Shown here: positions 1 through 7,409 of the stretch, in pieces
How positions within the stretch are numbered: the stretch's first letter is position 1
How the letters are laid out: each line of letters begins with the position of its first letter
Assembly (NCBI GenBank): GCA_033763695.1
Contig: JANRKB010000050.1
Span: 124,001-188,000, forward strand
Length of the DNA stretch: 64,000 bases
From: JANRKB01 sp033763695
Lineage (GTDB): Bacteria; Planctomycetota; Phycisphaerae; Phycisphaerales; UBA1924
Direction of reading: 5' to 3'
The notes under the pieces: model-generated
What the model was told of the DNA's origin: nothing
Databases searched by the model: none
What the model saw: the letters and a program-made list of their open reading frames with translations, nothing else
Translations under genes and position numbers: made by a program

Positions 1-323
1 GCCGCCAGATCCACCAGCCGCCACAGCATCGTCCGCTGGCCCGCGTCATAGTCCAGCAGCGTCGGCCGCGGCTCGCCCAGCGCGACGAGCAGATGGCCGT
101 TGGCGTACGGGAACGCGTTGAGCAGGATCATGCCCTCGCTCGTGCGCACGATCACGTGATTCGCCTCGTCACGCTCCGGCGCCAGCCAGTAATCGCGGAG
201 GAACGACCCCGTGCCGCCCGACGCGGCGTTCTTCTTCTCCGTTGCGTCGATCGTTTCCAGATACTGCATCCGCCACGGGGCGAACAGCGTGGTCGGATTC
301 GAAGAGGTGCCGTGCTCTGCCAT
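1..323 (-). CDS. HIT family protein, C-terminus cut by window edge
   Basis: Read leftwards from the ATG at 321-323, the frame stays open to the edge, giving the first 107 residues. Residues 13-22 read LFAPWRMQYL and residues 67-82 read LLNAFPYANGHLLVAL. These are the two N-terminal signatures of histidine-triad (HIT) nucleotide hydrolases and transferases, which act on dinucleoside polyphosphates or AMP conjugates in the cytoplasm. The catalytic HxHxH triad would lie beyond the window, so activity cannot be judged. A terminator-like hairpin lies 60 bp upstream, so it is probably transcribed from its own promoter. Confidence 0.85.
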   Translation of the reverse strand, partial: MAEHGTSSNPTTLFAPWRMQYLETIDATEKKNAASGGTGSFLRDYWLAPERDEANHVIVRTSEGMILLNAFPYANGHLLVALGEPRPTLLDYDAGQRTMLWRLVDLA

Positions 324-384
324 GCGTCCAGCGTAGCGGAGACGCGCCCGACGCATCCCCCCAGGCGGCGCGACGCGAGGGAAA

Positions 385-426
385 GAAAAAACCCGGCGCT
401 CAGAGCCAGAGGCTCAAGCACCGGGT
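385..426 (-). terminator. Rho-independent terminator, minus strand
   Basis: On the minus strand a hairpin with outer arms ACCCGGTGCT and AGCGCCGGGT and an inner GAGCC/GGCTC stem is followed directly by six T. It would stop transcripts arriving from the glycosylase gene at 728-1744, about 300 bases downstream of that gene's stop codon. Confidence 0.75.
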
Positions 427-727
427 CTCGTGGGGGTCAACATTGAGGCCGACGCGGGACTCGGTCGGCCCGCCGTGCCGTGCGGTCTGAATCGACGCAC
501 GACGCGGACAGCATCACATACGTTGTTCACCTGAGACTGGTTCCACGATTTTTTGCATCGCCGCGCGGATTGTGCCGCCCATGCCACCCGCTTATCGGCG
601 CGAGGTCAAAAAACCTGCGCCAAACCGCCACAAAGCGGCCAGAACCGCGATTTTTCATGCGGCCGTGACTGCATATGCGAACGCGTTTTTCAGGACCGTC
701 TCGCGGCGGCGGAACACACAACCGCGA
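427..727. other. gene-poor stretch, no gene recognised
   Basis: This is a 300-bp stretch between the glycosylase stop codon and the terminator. On the minus strand it would be a long 3' untranslated region or a separate small RNA. Two T-rich runs follow GC-rich segments. A 43-codon frame read leftwards from about 658 lacks a ribosome site and protein-like composition. No known RNA family was recognised. Confidence 0.3.
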
Positions 728-1744
728 TTACGCCTCGCCTCCGCCCTTCGCACCAGACCGCGGCACGGGCAGACCCAGCCGCTCCAGCACTTTCACCAGG
801 TCGTTCCACACCTTCAGGCGATTCTCCGGCGTGTACGCCCGCAGCAGGTACGCCGGGTGGTACGTCGGCATCACGGGGATCACCCGAGTGGGGGACGTGA
901 TCGTGTCCGCAAAGGCCCGCCACGTCCCGCGCATCGCCGCCATCGATTCTTCCGAGTTCAGAATCGTCCGCGACGCGGGCAACCCCAGCGTGACGATCGC
1001 GTCGGGCTGCACGATCGCGATCTGTCGGTAGAGATACGGAGCGCTGGCCGCGGCCTCGGCACTCGTCGGCGTTGCGTTGTTGGGCGGACGCACCTTCAGC
1101 ACGTTCGCGATGTACACCTGCTCGCGCGTCAGCCCCATGCCCACGATCATCTTCTCAAGCAGCTGCCCGGCGCGGCCCACAAACGGCCGCCCGGTGCGGT
1201 CTTCGTCCTCGCCCGGTGCTTCGCCGATGAACATGAGCCGCGCACACGGATCGCCCTCGCCGAAGACGATCTTGTTGTACGTGGTGATGAACGGCTTGTG
1301 CGGCGCATCAGCCTCGTACTGCGCCCGCAGCGCATCGAGGGCCGCCTGCGATGCCGCGCGATCGTCCGTTTTCTTTCCGGGCACGCCCGGCGGCGGGGTG
1401 CGTTCTTCGAACATGGCCGGTGCTTCAGCGGGCGCACGTCGCGCTGTAGCGGGTTTTGCTGCTGGGGCGCTCGCCGCGGCGCCGGAAGTTGCCATCGCCG
1501 CCTTGAATGCCGCGGCCTTGGACCCGCTCGCGACCACAACCGGCTGCGCGATCGCCTCGGCGGGGGCGGCAGCCATCGCCGCGGTTTCGGCCGTGCGTTC
1601 CACCGGTGCCGTCGTCACCGCGGCCGCCGTCGTCGGTTCTTCCTCCACACCCAGCGACGTCGAATAGACCGGAATGAAGTCCACCCCCAGCAGGCGGCAC
1701 GTCTCGGCGTGCTGCTTCGCGATCTTGTGCAGGCGTGGATCCAT
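728..1744 (-). CDS. family 4-like uracil-DNA glycosylase lacking Fe-S ligands
   Basis: A base-excision repair enzyme that removes uracil from DNA (338 residues). Residues 1-145 form a short head and an Ala-rich low-complexity linker. The catalytic domain follows: GEAPGEDED at 174-182 is the water-activating motif A, GRPFVGRAGQLL comes next, and HPAYLLR at 296-302 is the DNA-intercalation motif. In family 4 enzymes four cysteines bind a 4Fe-4S cluster. Here the usual KCRPP reads KVRPP (217-221), the next ligand site reads AAAS, and the CxxC before VFGEG is missing; only Cys16 and Cys167 exist. The ATG at 1744 is chosen because longer versions collide with the divergent gene at 1833 and add non-family sequence. 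Confidence 0.85.
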   Translation of the reverse strand: MDPRLHKIAKQHAETCRLLGVDFIPVYSTSLGVEEEPTTAAAVTTAPVERTAETAAMAAAPAEAIAQPVVVASGSKAAAFKAAMATSGAAASAPAAKPATARRAPAEAPAMFEERTPPPGVPGKKTDDRAASQAALDALRAQYEADAPHKPFITTYNKIVFGEGDPCARLMFIGEAPGEDEDRTGRPFVGRAGQLLEKMIVGMGLTREQVYIANVLKVRPPNNATPTSAEAAASAPYLYRQIAIVQPDAIVTLGLPASRTILNSEESMAAMRGTWRAFADTITSPTRVIPVMPTYHPAYLLRAYTPENRLKVWNDLVKVLERLGLPVPRSGAKGGGEA

Positions 1745-1832
1745 CGGCGGTTGTTCCAGGGGCAGGAAAGTACTCCAAAACAGAGTATGCTCTGGCGTCG
1801 GATTGGTGCAGGCCGACACCCGGAGCCACGCC

Positions 1833-2171
1833 ATGGTCTCTTCCGAAGATTTCTGGGCCGACATCACCAAGCAACTCAAAGCATGGATCGACGGCGGCAA
1901 AACCGGCAACGGCGGCGGCGGCGGCAGCCGCTACTCCACCGGCTACGGCGGGCCGTTCAAGCCCAACGAGTCCATCGCCAAGACCGACTTCGAATCCCTC
2001 CGCAAGAACTGGACCGACCACTGCAAGGGCCTTCAACTCGACTGCAACGTGGCCGCGTCGATGTCTGGCCGCGAGCAGGAGATCTGGGACTTCATCGCCC
2101 ACCCGTACGGTGCGCAGAAACAGAACTTCTGCTACCACATCCAGGTGCCCGGTTCGCTGAAGAAGCAGTAA
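1833..2171 (+). CDS. small hypothetical protein
   Basis: A 112-residue protein of unknown function starting MVSSEDFWADITKQLK. After about 25 residues comes a glycine-rich stretch (GNGGGGGS), then a mixed charged segment with two cysteines (KGLQLDCN and NFCYHI). There is no signal peptide or membrane segment. It is divergent from the glycosylase gene with 88 bp between the starts. Codon use matches the neighbours. The GGG-rich linker suggests a short N-terminal peptide joined to a compact C-terminal domain. No family was recognised. Confidence 0.6.
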   Translation: MVSSEDFWADITKQLKAWIDGGKTGNGGGGGSRYSTGYGGPFKPNESIAKTDFESLRKNWTDHCKGLQLDCNVAASMSGREQEIWDFIAHPYGAQKQNFCYHIQVPGSLKKQ

Positions 2172-2283
2172 CACGCGGTCCCAAGCATCTTCCGTGCCAC
2201 TTCAGATGCTCGGCCTGGCGAGCATCTCAGTGCTCACGTCAACATCCGCGCGAAACGTACTGATTTCCTCGCAGATGCGCACC

Positions 2284-3072
2284 TCAGTGCGACGCATCCT
2301 CCGCGAGGCGTCGTTCGATCTCTTCGATCTTGTTCTGGAATGCCAGCCGCACCGCCGCCGCGTACGGGTTCTCGCGCGCGATCGTGATGAACAGATCCCA
2401 TGAGTCGAACTTCAGGTTGTCGCGCATCGCGACAAACCGCTGATACGCAGCCGTCGCCAGCGGCGTCTCCGGCAGCGCCATCTCGCCCACCGCGCGCGTG
2501 ATCAGGTGCGTCAGACCCTGCACATACGCCATCTGGCGATCATGCTCATCCGGCGTCGTCTCGATCACGCGCAGCCCCAGCGTCTGCGACAGGAACTGCT
2601 GCACGCACGCGTACGTTTCCGCCGTCGCCGTCGCGTTGCACAGCGCGATCGGCTGATCCGCCAGACCGTGCTTCGCCGACTGCGGCCCAAAGCACGGGTG
2701 CGTGCCGATGATCGGTGTGCCCGGCGGCAACGCGCCCTTCAGCAGCGCCAGCGGCTTGAGCTTCACCGATGCGACATCCAGCACCAGCGGCGGCGTCGCC
2801 CGCTCGCGCAGCAGCGGCGACACCTGTGCCAGCAAGCCCTCCATCGCCTGCACCGGCACCGCGAACACCAACACCTCGGCGCGGCACGCCTCCGCCAGCG
2901 AACACCACGCAATCGGCGCAGTTCCTCGCGTGCTCAGTTCGTCATTCAGAGCCGCCACCTCCGCGCTGCGATCTGCCACGTCATGCACACGCACCTCCGC
3001 GTGCGCGGCAAGATGCATCGCGGCGAACCGCCCGAAGGAGCCGAAGCCGAGGATGGCGACGCGGGTATGCAT
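2284..3072 (-). CDS. tyrA: prephenate/arogenate dehydrogenase
   Basis: Oxidatively decarboxylates prephenate or arogenate in tyrosine synthesis (262 residues, typical of the short form without chorismate mutase or ACT domains). A Rossmann fold starts at once with ILGFGSFGRF (residues 6-15), the dinucleotide loop. THPCFGP near 135 is the family substrate-site motif, followed by a helical dimerisation domain with DEHDRQMAYVQGLTH. The start at 3072 places the Rossmann strand at residue 5; the open frame extends further upstream but overlaps hepT and adds no family sequence. Cofactor (NAD or NADP) and substrate preference are not resolved. Confidence 0.88.
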   Translation of the reverse strand: MHTRVAILGFGSFGRFAAMHLAAHAEVRVHDVADRSAEVAALNDELSTRGTAPIAWCSLAEACRAEVLVFAVPVQAMEGLLAQVSPLLRERATPPLVLDVASVKLKPLALLKGALPPGTPIIGTHPCFGPQSAKHGLADQPIALCNATATAETYACVQQFLSQTLGLRVIETTPDEHDRQMAYVQGLTHLITRAVGEMALPETPLATAAYQRFVAMRDNLKFDSWDLFITIARENPYAAAVRLAFQNKIEEIERRLAEDASH

Positions 3073-3079
3073 GAATGGC

Positions 3080-3466
3080 TCAGGCGTTCCTCGGCGTGTT
3101 TGCCGGCGGGTCCGGCAGAATACGTTCCAGCTCAGCAATCAACACGGGAATGTGCACGGTTGCGACACGCCAAATTGTCTCGGGATCGACGATGTCGTAC
3201 TCGTGTGCAAGTCGATTGCGCTGGCCGTAGATCTTGGTCCACGGCACGCTCTTGTGCTGTGACTTGAATCCCTTCGTGACGCGCCGCGACGCTTCCCCGA
3301 CAATCTCAATCGAACGTTCGACAGAGCGACGGAGCATCAGATTCGTGTCGAACTCAGCCTTCGTTCGCCCTGCGACAAAGAACGCGACCTCACGCGCCGC
3401 CTGCAACATATCCCAGATGTGGGCGAGGTCTCGCTGTTCCGGATTCAGTGGTCCATCACGCCGCAT
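3080..3466 (-). CDS. hepT: HepT-like HEPN toxin (DUF86)
   Basis: A 128-residue all-helical HEPN ribonuclease-type toxin. The RNRLAHEYD motif (around residues 90-98) provides the R-x4-H catalytic pair, and the tyrosine two residues after His is the one AMPylated in characterised MntA-HepT systems. The gene overlaps the end of the nucleotidyltransferase gene by 11 bp, the usual order for this module (antitoxin first). Seven bp separate it from tyrA downstream, which could make tyrA part of the transcript. Confidence 0.88.
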   Translation of the reverse strand: MRRDGPLNPEQRDLAHIWDMLQAAREVAFFVAGRTKAEFDTNLMLRRSVERSIEIVGEASRRVTKGFKSQHKSVPWTKIYGQRNRLAHEYDIVDPETIWRVATVHIPVLIAELERILPDPPANTPRNA

Positions 3467-3758
3467 ACACGACCCGATGGTTCGCGAGAATGTGCGCAAG
3501 ACGGAACGGATTCACCACGCGGCGGCGTTCGACGAGATCGACGCGCCGCCCGAACAGCGCGGCAAGTTCGTCCTCCATCTGGTCGTAGTCGTCGAAGTCG
3601 CGCGTCGTTCCGGGCGCAAACGTCACCAGCACGTCGACATCGCTGTCGGGCCGGAAGTCGTCGCGGATCGCCGAGCCGAAGATCGCGAACTCCACGATCA
3701 TCCAGCGCGTGCAGAAAGCGCGGATCGCGTCGGTCGGGATGGTGATCGTCCCGGGCAT
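3456..3758 (-). CDS. mntA: MntA-like nucleotidyltransferase antitoxin
   Basis: A 100-residue minimal nucleotidyltransferase. FGSAIRDDFRPDSDVDVLV (about residues 27-45) matches the GS-x10-DxD signature exactly; the two aspartates bind the metal. In studied homologues the enzyme transfers AMP to the tyrosine beside the HepT catalytic site and silences it. Its 3' end overlaps hepT, giving a coupled toxin-antitoxin operon. The antitoxin role follows from the pairing; the sequence shows an intact active site. Confidence 0.88.
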   Translation of the reverse strand: MPGTITIPTDAIRAFCTRWMIVEFAIFGSAIRDDFRPDSDVDVLVTFAPGTTRDFDDYDQMEDELAALFGRRVDLVERRRVVNPFRLAHILANHRVVYAA

Positions 3759-3814
3759 TCCAACAGTTTATCGGTGTGACGCGTTCGCCACCAGAAGCTT
3801 CCGCCGCGCCGTCA

Positions 3815-4939
3815 TCACTCCCGCGGCTGCGCCGGCGGCTTGCTCTCGCCTTCGCGCCCCTTGCCGCGGCGATTCTCGCCCGCCGGGCCGTTCTCGGGGC
3901 CTTTGGGCCCGCGCATTCCGGGGCCGCGCTCGGTCATCTGCTTGAACGTGCGTTCAACGACCGTCTCGCGCTCGCTCTGGAAGCGACCCAGGTCCGCCCG
4001 CATCGTGTCGAGTCGGCGCGTGAGCTGCTGCAGCTCGTTCTCGCGCAGCTTCACACGCACGTCAAAGATCTTGGCGATCGCCTCGCGCAGCTTGCCGGCT
4101 GCGGCTTCGCCCGCCGCCGAGTCATTGTCGCGCTTGGCGCGCCGCCACGTCCGCATCGCTTCAATCGCGTCCGCGCCGTGATCGATCTCCGCCAGTCGCA
4201 GATCCGCCAGTTCAGGGTTGTCGCGCCGTGCTTCCTCCGCACGCATCACCCGCGCTCCGACGCGATCAAGCAGCGCCCGCGCGATCGCTGGCTCCTGCGC
4301 GCTGAACGACTCGATGCGCTCCGCCACCCGCGGCAGCCTTTCACGCAAGATGCCCTTCACCTTCTCGCGCTCCGCATCGCTCAGCGGCCGCGACGGACCC
4401 GACATCTCGATCATGCCGCCCAGGCCATTCAGATCGCGATCGCCGCCCTCGCGCGGGCCGCCCTCGGCCTCGCGTCCGCGCTCGCCCGCTCCATCACGAC
4501 CTCCCGGCCCGTCGCGACCATCAGGTCCTTCGCGACCTTCAGGCCCGGCCATCGGCCCCTGCGGCCCGGCTTCGCGATCCTGTCCCTGACGCTCGCCGCG
4601 CATCCGCTCCGCAGCAATCTCGCGCATCACTTCAAGCGGGTCCTTCCCACTCTCCAGTTCGCGCATCGCATGCTCGAGCCGCTCGCCGCGACGCTTGTGC
4701 TCTTCGATCATCCGCCGCAGACGCTGCTTCGCCATCTCCGGGTTCGCCGCCCGCTCCGCATTGGGCCGACGTGCGGGCACCTCACCCGGCGCATCTGCCG
4801 GCGGCGGCCCTTCGCGGGGGCCTTCACGCGGGCCTTCAGGTTGTGCCAGCGCCAAGCCTGCGCTCAGAGCCAGCATCGCCACCGCGAGCAGCGGGCGACG
4901 GCGCGAACGCGCGTCAAAGAAGGCAGTGGGGCGGTTCAT
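3815..4939 (-). CDS. exported collagen-like, charged helical protein
   Basis: A 374-residue protein with an N-terminal signal peptide (basic head then LLAVAMLALSAGLALA, residues 18-33). Three segments follow: a Pro/Glu/Gly-rich stretch, a helical block rich in R/E/K, and about 40 residues of imperfect Gly-x-y triplets (GPQGPMAGPEGREGPDGRDG). The C-terminal half is a long R/E-rich amphipathic helical region with coiled-coil potential, ending in a G/P-rich tail. Its ATG shares one base with the anti-sigma stop codon (TGATG), so translation is coupled. It is the third gene of a sigma/anti-sigma operon and may be a periplasmic sensor or cargo. This role is inference; no family was recognised. Confidence 0.7.
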   Translation of the reverse strand: MNRPTAFFDARSRRRPLLAVAMLALSAGLALAQPEGPREGPREGPPPADAPGEVPARRPNAERAANPEMAKQRLRRMIEEHKRRGERLEHAMRELESGKDPLEVMREIAAERMRGERQGQDREAGPQGPMAGPEGREGPDGRDGPGGRDGAGERGREAEGGPREGGDRDLNGLGGMIEMSGPSRPLSDAEREKVKGILRERLPRVAERIESFSAQEPAIARALLDRVGARVMRAEEARRDNPELADLRLAEIDHGADAIEAMRTWRRAKRDNDSAAGEAAAGKLREAIAKIFDVRVKLRENELQQLTRRLDTMRADLGRFQSERETVVERTFKQMTERGPGMRGPKGPENGPAGENRRGKGREGESKPPAQPRE

Positions 4940-5508
4940 CACAGCGAGCCCTCGTTCTGAGAGTCTTCCAGCATCGTCCAGTCGCTGCCGCTGTCCTCGC
5001 TCGACCAGCGCGTGCCGATCGACTCCGATTCCTTCAGCAGCGTCGCCGACGCGCTGGCCAAGCCGGACGACAGCGGCGACGTCGTCGTATCGCTGCCCAG
5101 CAGCAGATCCCAATCCTCCACCACGCTCGCGGTGCTTGCCACGCTCGTCGTGGTTGTCGGTGCGCTCACAGGGCGCGACGCCAGGAATGCCGCACTCACC
5201 GTCGCCAGCAGCGCGACGCCCGCGGCAACCCGCAGACCGCCCGCCCACGACGAGCCCCGCGTCGCCCCGCGAGTCGACCCGCCCGCCACCTGCCGATGTG
5301 CAGCCGACTCTTCCGCGCCGACCAAGCGCAGCGCGGGCTGATGCCGCACGCGCGTTGGCAGCGTCGTCGCCGCGATGCGCTGCTCCAGGCCCGCATCCGC
5401 GGCCGCGGCATGCGCCGCCGCATCCGCCCGCAACAGCTCGACGATCGCGTCAAACTCAGCAGTGCCGGTGTCGCTCATCTCGTTGGGGTTGTTGTTGGAC
5501 GTGTTCAT
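4939..5508 (-). CDS. anti-sigma-like single-pass membrane protein
   Basis: A 189-residue protein. Residues 1-60 are cytoplasmic-type and helical (FDAIVELLRADAAAHAAAAD); one transmembrane helix follows (LRVAAGVALLATVSAAFLA, about 92-110). The outer part is Ser/Thr-rich. The ATG overlaps the sigma-factor stop by four bases (ATGA). Gene order and one-helix topology are those of anti-sigma factors that tether an ECF sigma to the membrane. No zinc-binding anti-sigma HxxxCxxC motif is present, so the call rests on context and topology. Confidence 0.65.
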   Translation of the reverse strand: MNTSNNNPNEMSDTGTAEFDAIVELLRADAAAHAAAADAGLEQRIAATTLPTRVRHQPALRLVGAEESAAHRQVAGGSTRGATRGSSWAGGLRVAAGVALLATVSAAFLASRPVSAPTTTTSVASTASVVEDWDLLLGSDTTTSPLSSGLASASATLLKESESIGTRWSSEDSGSDWTMLEDSQNEGSL

Positions 5509-6161
5509 GATTCGCGATCCCCAATCCGTTCCGTCGTGCCGCGTGCCGCTCTATCCCGTGCCGTCGTCGATTCGTCTCCCGATCCTTCGAGCAGTTCCTT
5601 GAGTTTCCGCAGGGCTCGATGGTGTCGTGCGAGCAGTGTTCCCATGGGTTCGTCGAGCAGTTCGGCGAGTTGTTTGAAGCTCAGTCCGCCGTGATGTCGC
5701 AGTTCGATGATCTCGCGGTCGGCGTCGCTCAGTCCTGCCAGCGCATCCCGCAGCCGCAAAACCTCGGGCGTCGCCTCGTCGTCGCTCGGGCTGACGTGCC
5801 GGGCCGGAAGGCTCTCGAACGCGTCGTCCTGCGATGTTCGGGCCTGTCGTTTGGCCCGTCTGGCCTCATCGCGGATGCGATTCATCGCCACCCGAAACAG
5901 CCAAGACTCGAACTTGCCTTCCTCCGTGTACTCGCCCTTGCCCAGTTTGCCCGCGACCGTCGCGAACACCGACTGCGTGATTTCCTCCGCCAACTCATCG
6001 CCCCGCACGCGGCTTCGCGCCAAGGCGAACACGCGACGAGCATAAAGACCGATCAGTTCTCGCCATGCCCGTTCGTCGCCCCGGGCCGCCTGCGCAAGCA
6101 GGCCAACGACCTCTTCTGATCCATCGGCGTTGGGAGAGTTCGCACGCGCCACGTGGATCAT
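5505..6161 (-). CDS. ECF-type RNA polymerase sigma factor
   Basis: A 218-residue sigma-70 family protein. Region 2 covers about residues 18-90 (AWRELIGLYARRVFALAR, then ELAEEITQSVFATVA and FESWLFRVAMNRIRDEARR), the part that binds core enzyme and the -10 element. Region 4 covers about 135-195 (ALAGLSDADREIIELRHHGGLSFKQ, then LLDEPMGTLLARHHRALRKL). The ATG at 6161 puts region 2 at the expected distance; the open frame continues upstream without family sequence. It heads the operon with the anti-sigma-like gene (4-bp overlap) and the collagen-like gene. It is divergent from the DUF4286-sigma operon at 6337. Confidence 0.9.
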   Translation of the reverse strand: MIHVARANSPNADGSEEVVGLLAQAARGDERAWRELIGLYARRVFALARSRVRGDELAEEITQSVFATVAGKLGKGEYTEEGKFESWLFRVAMNRIRDEARRAKRQARTSQDDAFESLPARHVSPSDDEATPEVLRLRDALAGLSDADREIIELRHHGGLSFKQLAELLDEPMGTLLARHHRALRKLKELLEGSGDESTTARDRAARGTTERIGDRES

Positions 6162-6336
6162 CCTAAGGCCAAACGTCCCGCCGCCTCTGGCATTGCATTC
6201 CCAGGCCGCTCCCCGCGTTCGATTGCTCGTGCGGCCAGCGCAAACCGCCCAGAGTGCCGCCCCGGTATCAACGATCCAACCAGAACACCAACATCGCATC
6301 CGCGGCCCTGACTGCCATCCGCTACGCTTCTCGACT

Positions 6337-6729
6337 GTGCCAGAGCCGACCCAGCCCATCCTGTACGCCGTCACCGCCGCTCTGCCCGACCCGCGGCTGC
6401 GCGACGACTACATCGCCTGGCTCACCGGCGGCCATGTCCAAGAGGTCATCGCCGCCGGCGCGAGCGAGGCCCGGGTCGTGGTTCTCGACCCCGACCCCAA
6501 CCCCGCCGCCGAGGCTGGCGAAAATGCGACCTTCCGGGTCGAATCGGTGTACATCTTCCCAACCCGGCAGGCACTCGAGACGTACTTCCGCGACCACGCC
6601 CCGCGTCTGCGGGCCGAGGGCGTGGCCCGCTTTGCAAGCCGCGGCGTGACCTTCCAGCGACGTATCGGACGCGTCGCCGGGCTGTTCTCGTCGGTCAATA
6701 TCTCGCATTCGCACGGAGCGTCGGCGTGA
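6337..6729 (+). CDS. DUF4286 family protein
   Basis: A 130-residue protein starting at GTG 6337. PILYAVTAALPDP near the start, YIAWLTGGHVQEVI, a central VESVYIFPTRQALETYF and a final GVTFQRRIGRV fit DUF4286, a small ferredoxin-like fold of unknown function often described from environmental bacteria. The stop overlaps the next sigma gene by four bases (GTGA), so both are translated together. A role in the sigma pathway is possible but not shown. The GTG is preferred over upstream codons because family sequence begins immediately after it. Confidence 0.75.
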   Translation: MPEPTQPILYAVTAALPDPRLRDDYIAWLTGGHVQEVIAAGASEARVVVLDPDPNPAAEAGENATFRVESVYIFPTRQALETYFRDHAPRLRAEGVARFASRGVTFQRRIGRVAGLFSSVNISHSHGASA

Positions 6730-7328
6730 GGCAGATCTCGGACGAAGCCTTGTTTGAGCAGTATCGCGGCGGCGATTTCGCCGCCCTGCGCACGCTCATC
6801 GAGCGCCACCACGATGATCTGCTGGGCTTCCTCGTGCGTCTGGTCGGTGATCGGCACGCCGCCGAGGACGTCTTCCAGGAGACGTTCCTGCAGATCCACC
6901 ACTCCGCCGGCACGTTCGACGCAACGCGTCGTTTTCGGCCCTGGCTTTTTACGATTGCGGCGAACAAAGGGCGCGACCACCTGCGTAGAAAGGGACGCCG
7001 GCAGGAGTTGGAACTCTCCGCTCCCGTCGGCAAGGGGTCGGGCGACGATGACTCGGGCCCTTCGTTTGTGGACCTGCTCGAAGTGGATGTCCCAACGCCC
7101 GACGCGGGCTCGCTGGGACGCGAACGAGACGAACTGGTGCAGCGGGCGCTCGAACGCCTGTCTCCACCTTTGCGGGAGATTCTGCTTCTGTCCTATTTCC
7201 AGCGCCTCAGTTACCAGCAGATCGCGGATGATCTGCAAATCCCGCTGGGAACCGTCAAGTCGCGACTGCACGCCGCCGTCGCGTCGTTTGCCAAGAACTG
7301 GAAGCAGATCAACGCGGCCGAACGTTGA
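6726..7328 (+). CDS. ECF RNA polymerase sigma factor
   Basis: A 200-residue sigma factor starting at the overlapping GTG. Region 2: DFAALRTLIERHHDDLLGFL, AEDVFQETFLQIH, FRPWLFTIAANKGRDHLRR (to about residue 80). An acidic, Gly/Asp-rich linker of about 40 residues follows, then region 4: ALERLSPPLREILLLSYFQR, LSYQQIADDLQIPLGTVKSR. All elements of the ECF family are present. The next gene encodes a membrane protein with an anti-sigma-like position, 80 bp downstream. Confidence 0.9.
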   Translation: MRQISDEALFEQYRGGDFAALRTLIERHHDDLLGFLVRLVGDRHAAEDVFQETFLQIHHSAGTFDATRRFRPWLFTIAANKGRDHLRRKGRRQELELSAPVGKGSGDDDSGPSFVDLLEVDVPTPDAGSLGRERDELVQRALERLSPPLREILLLSYFQRLSYQQIADDLQIPLGTVKSRLHAAVASFAKNWKQINAAER

Positions 7329-7409
7329 GCGTGCCGCGCCCGGGAACGGTCATGGGTCAGGGTTTGCCTGAGCAGCAGATGTCAGGATCAGTCGGGATGG
7401 AAGTGCATC

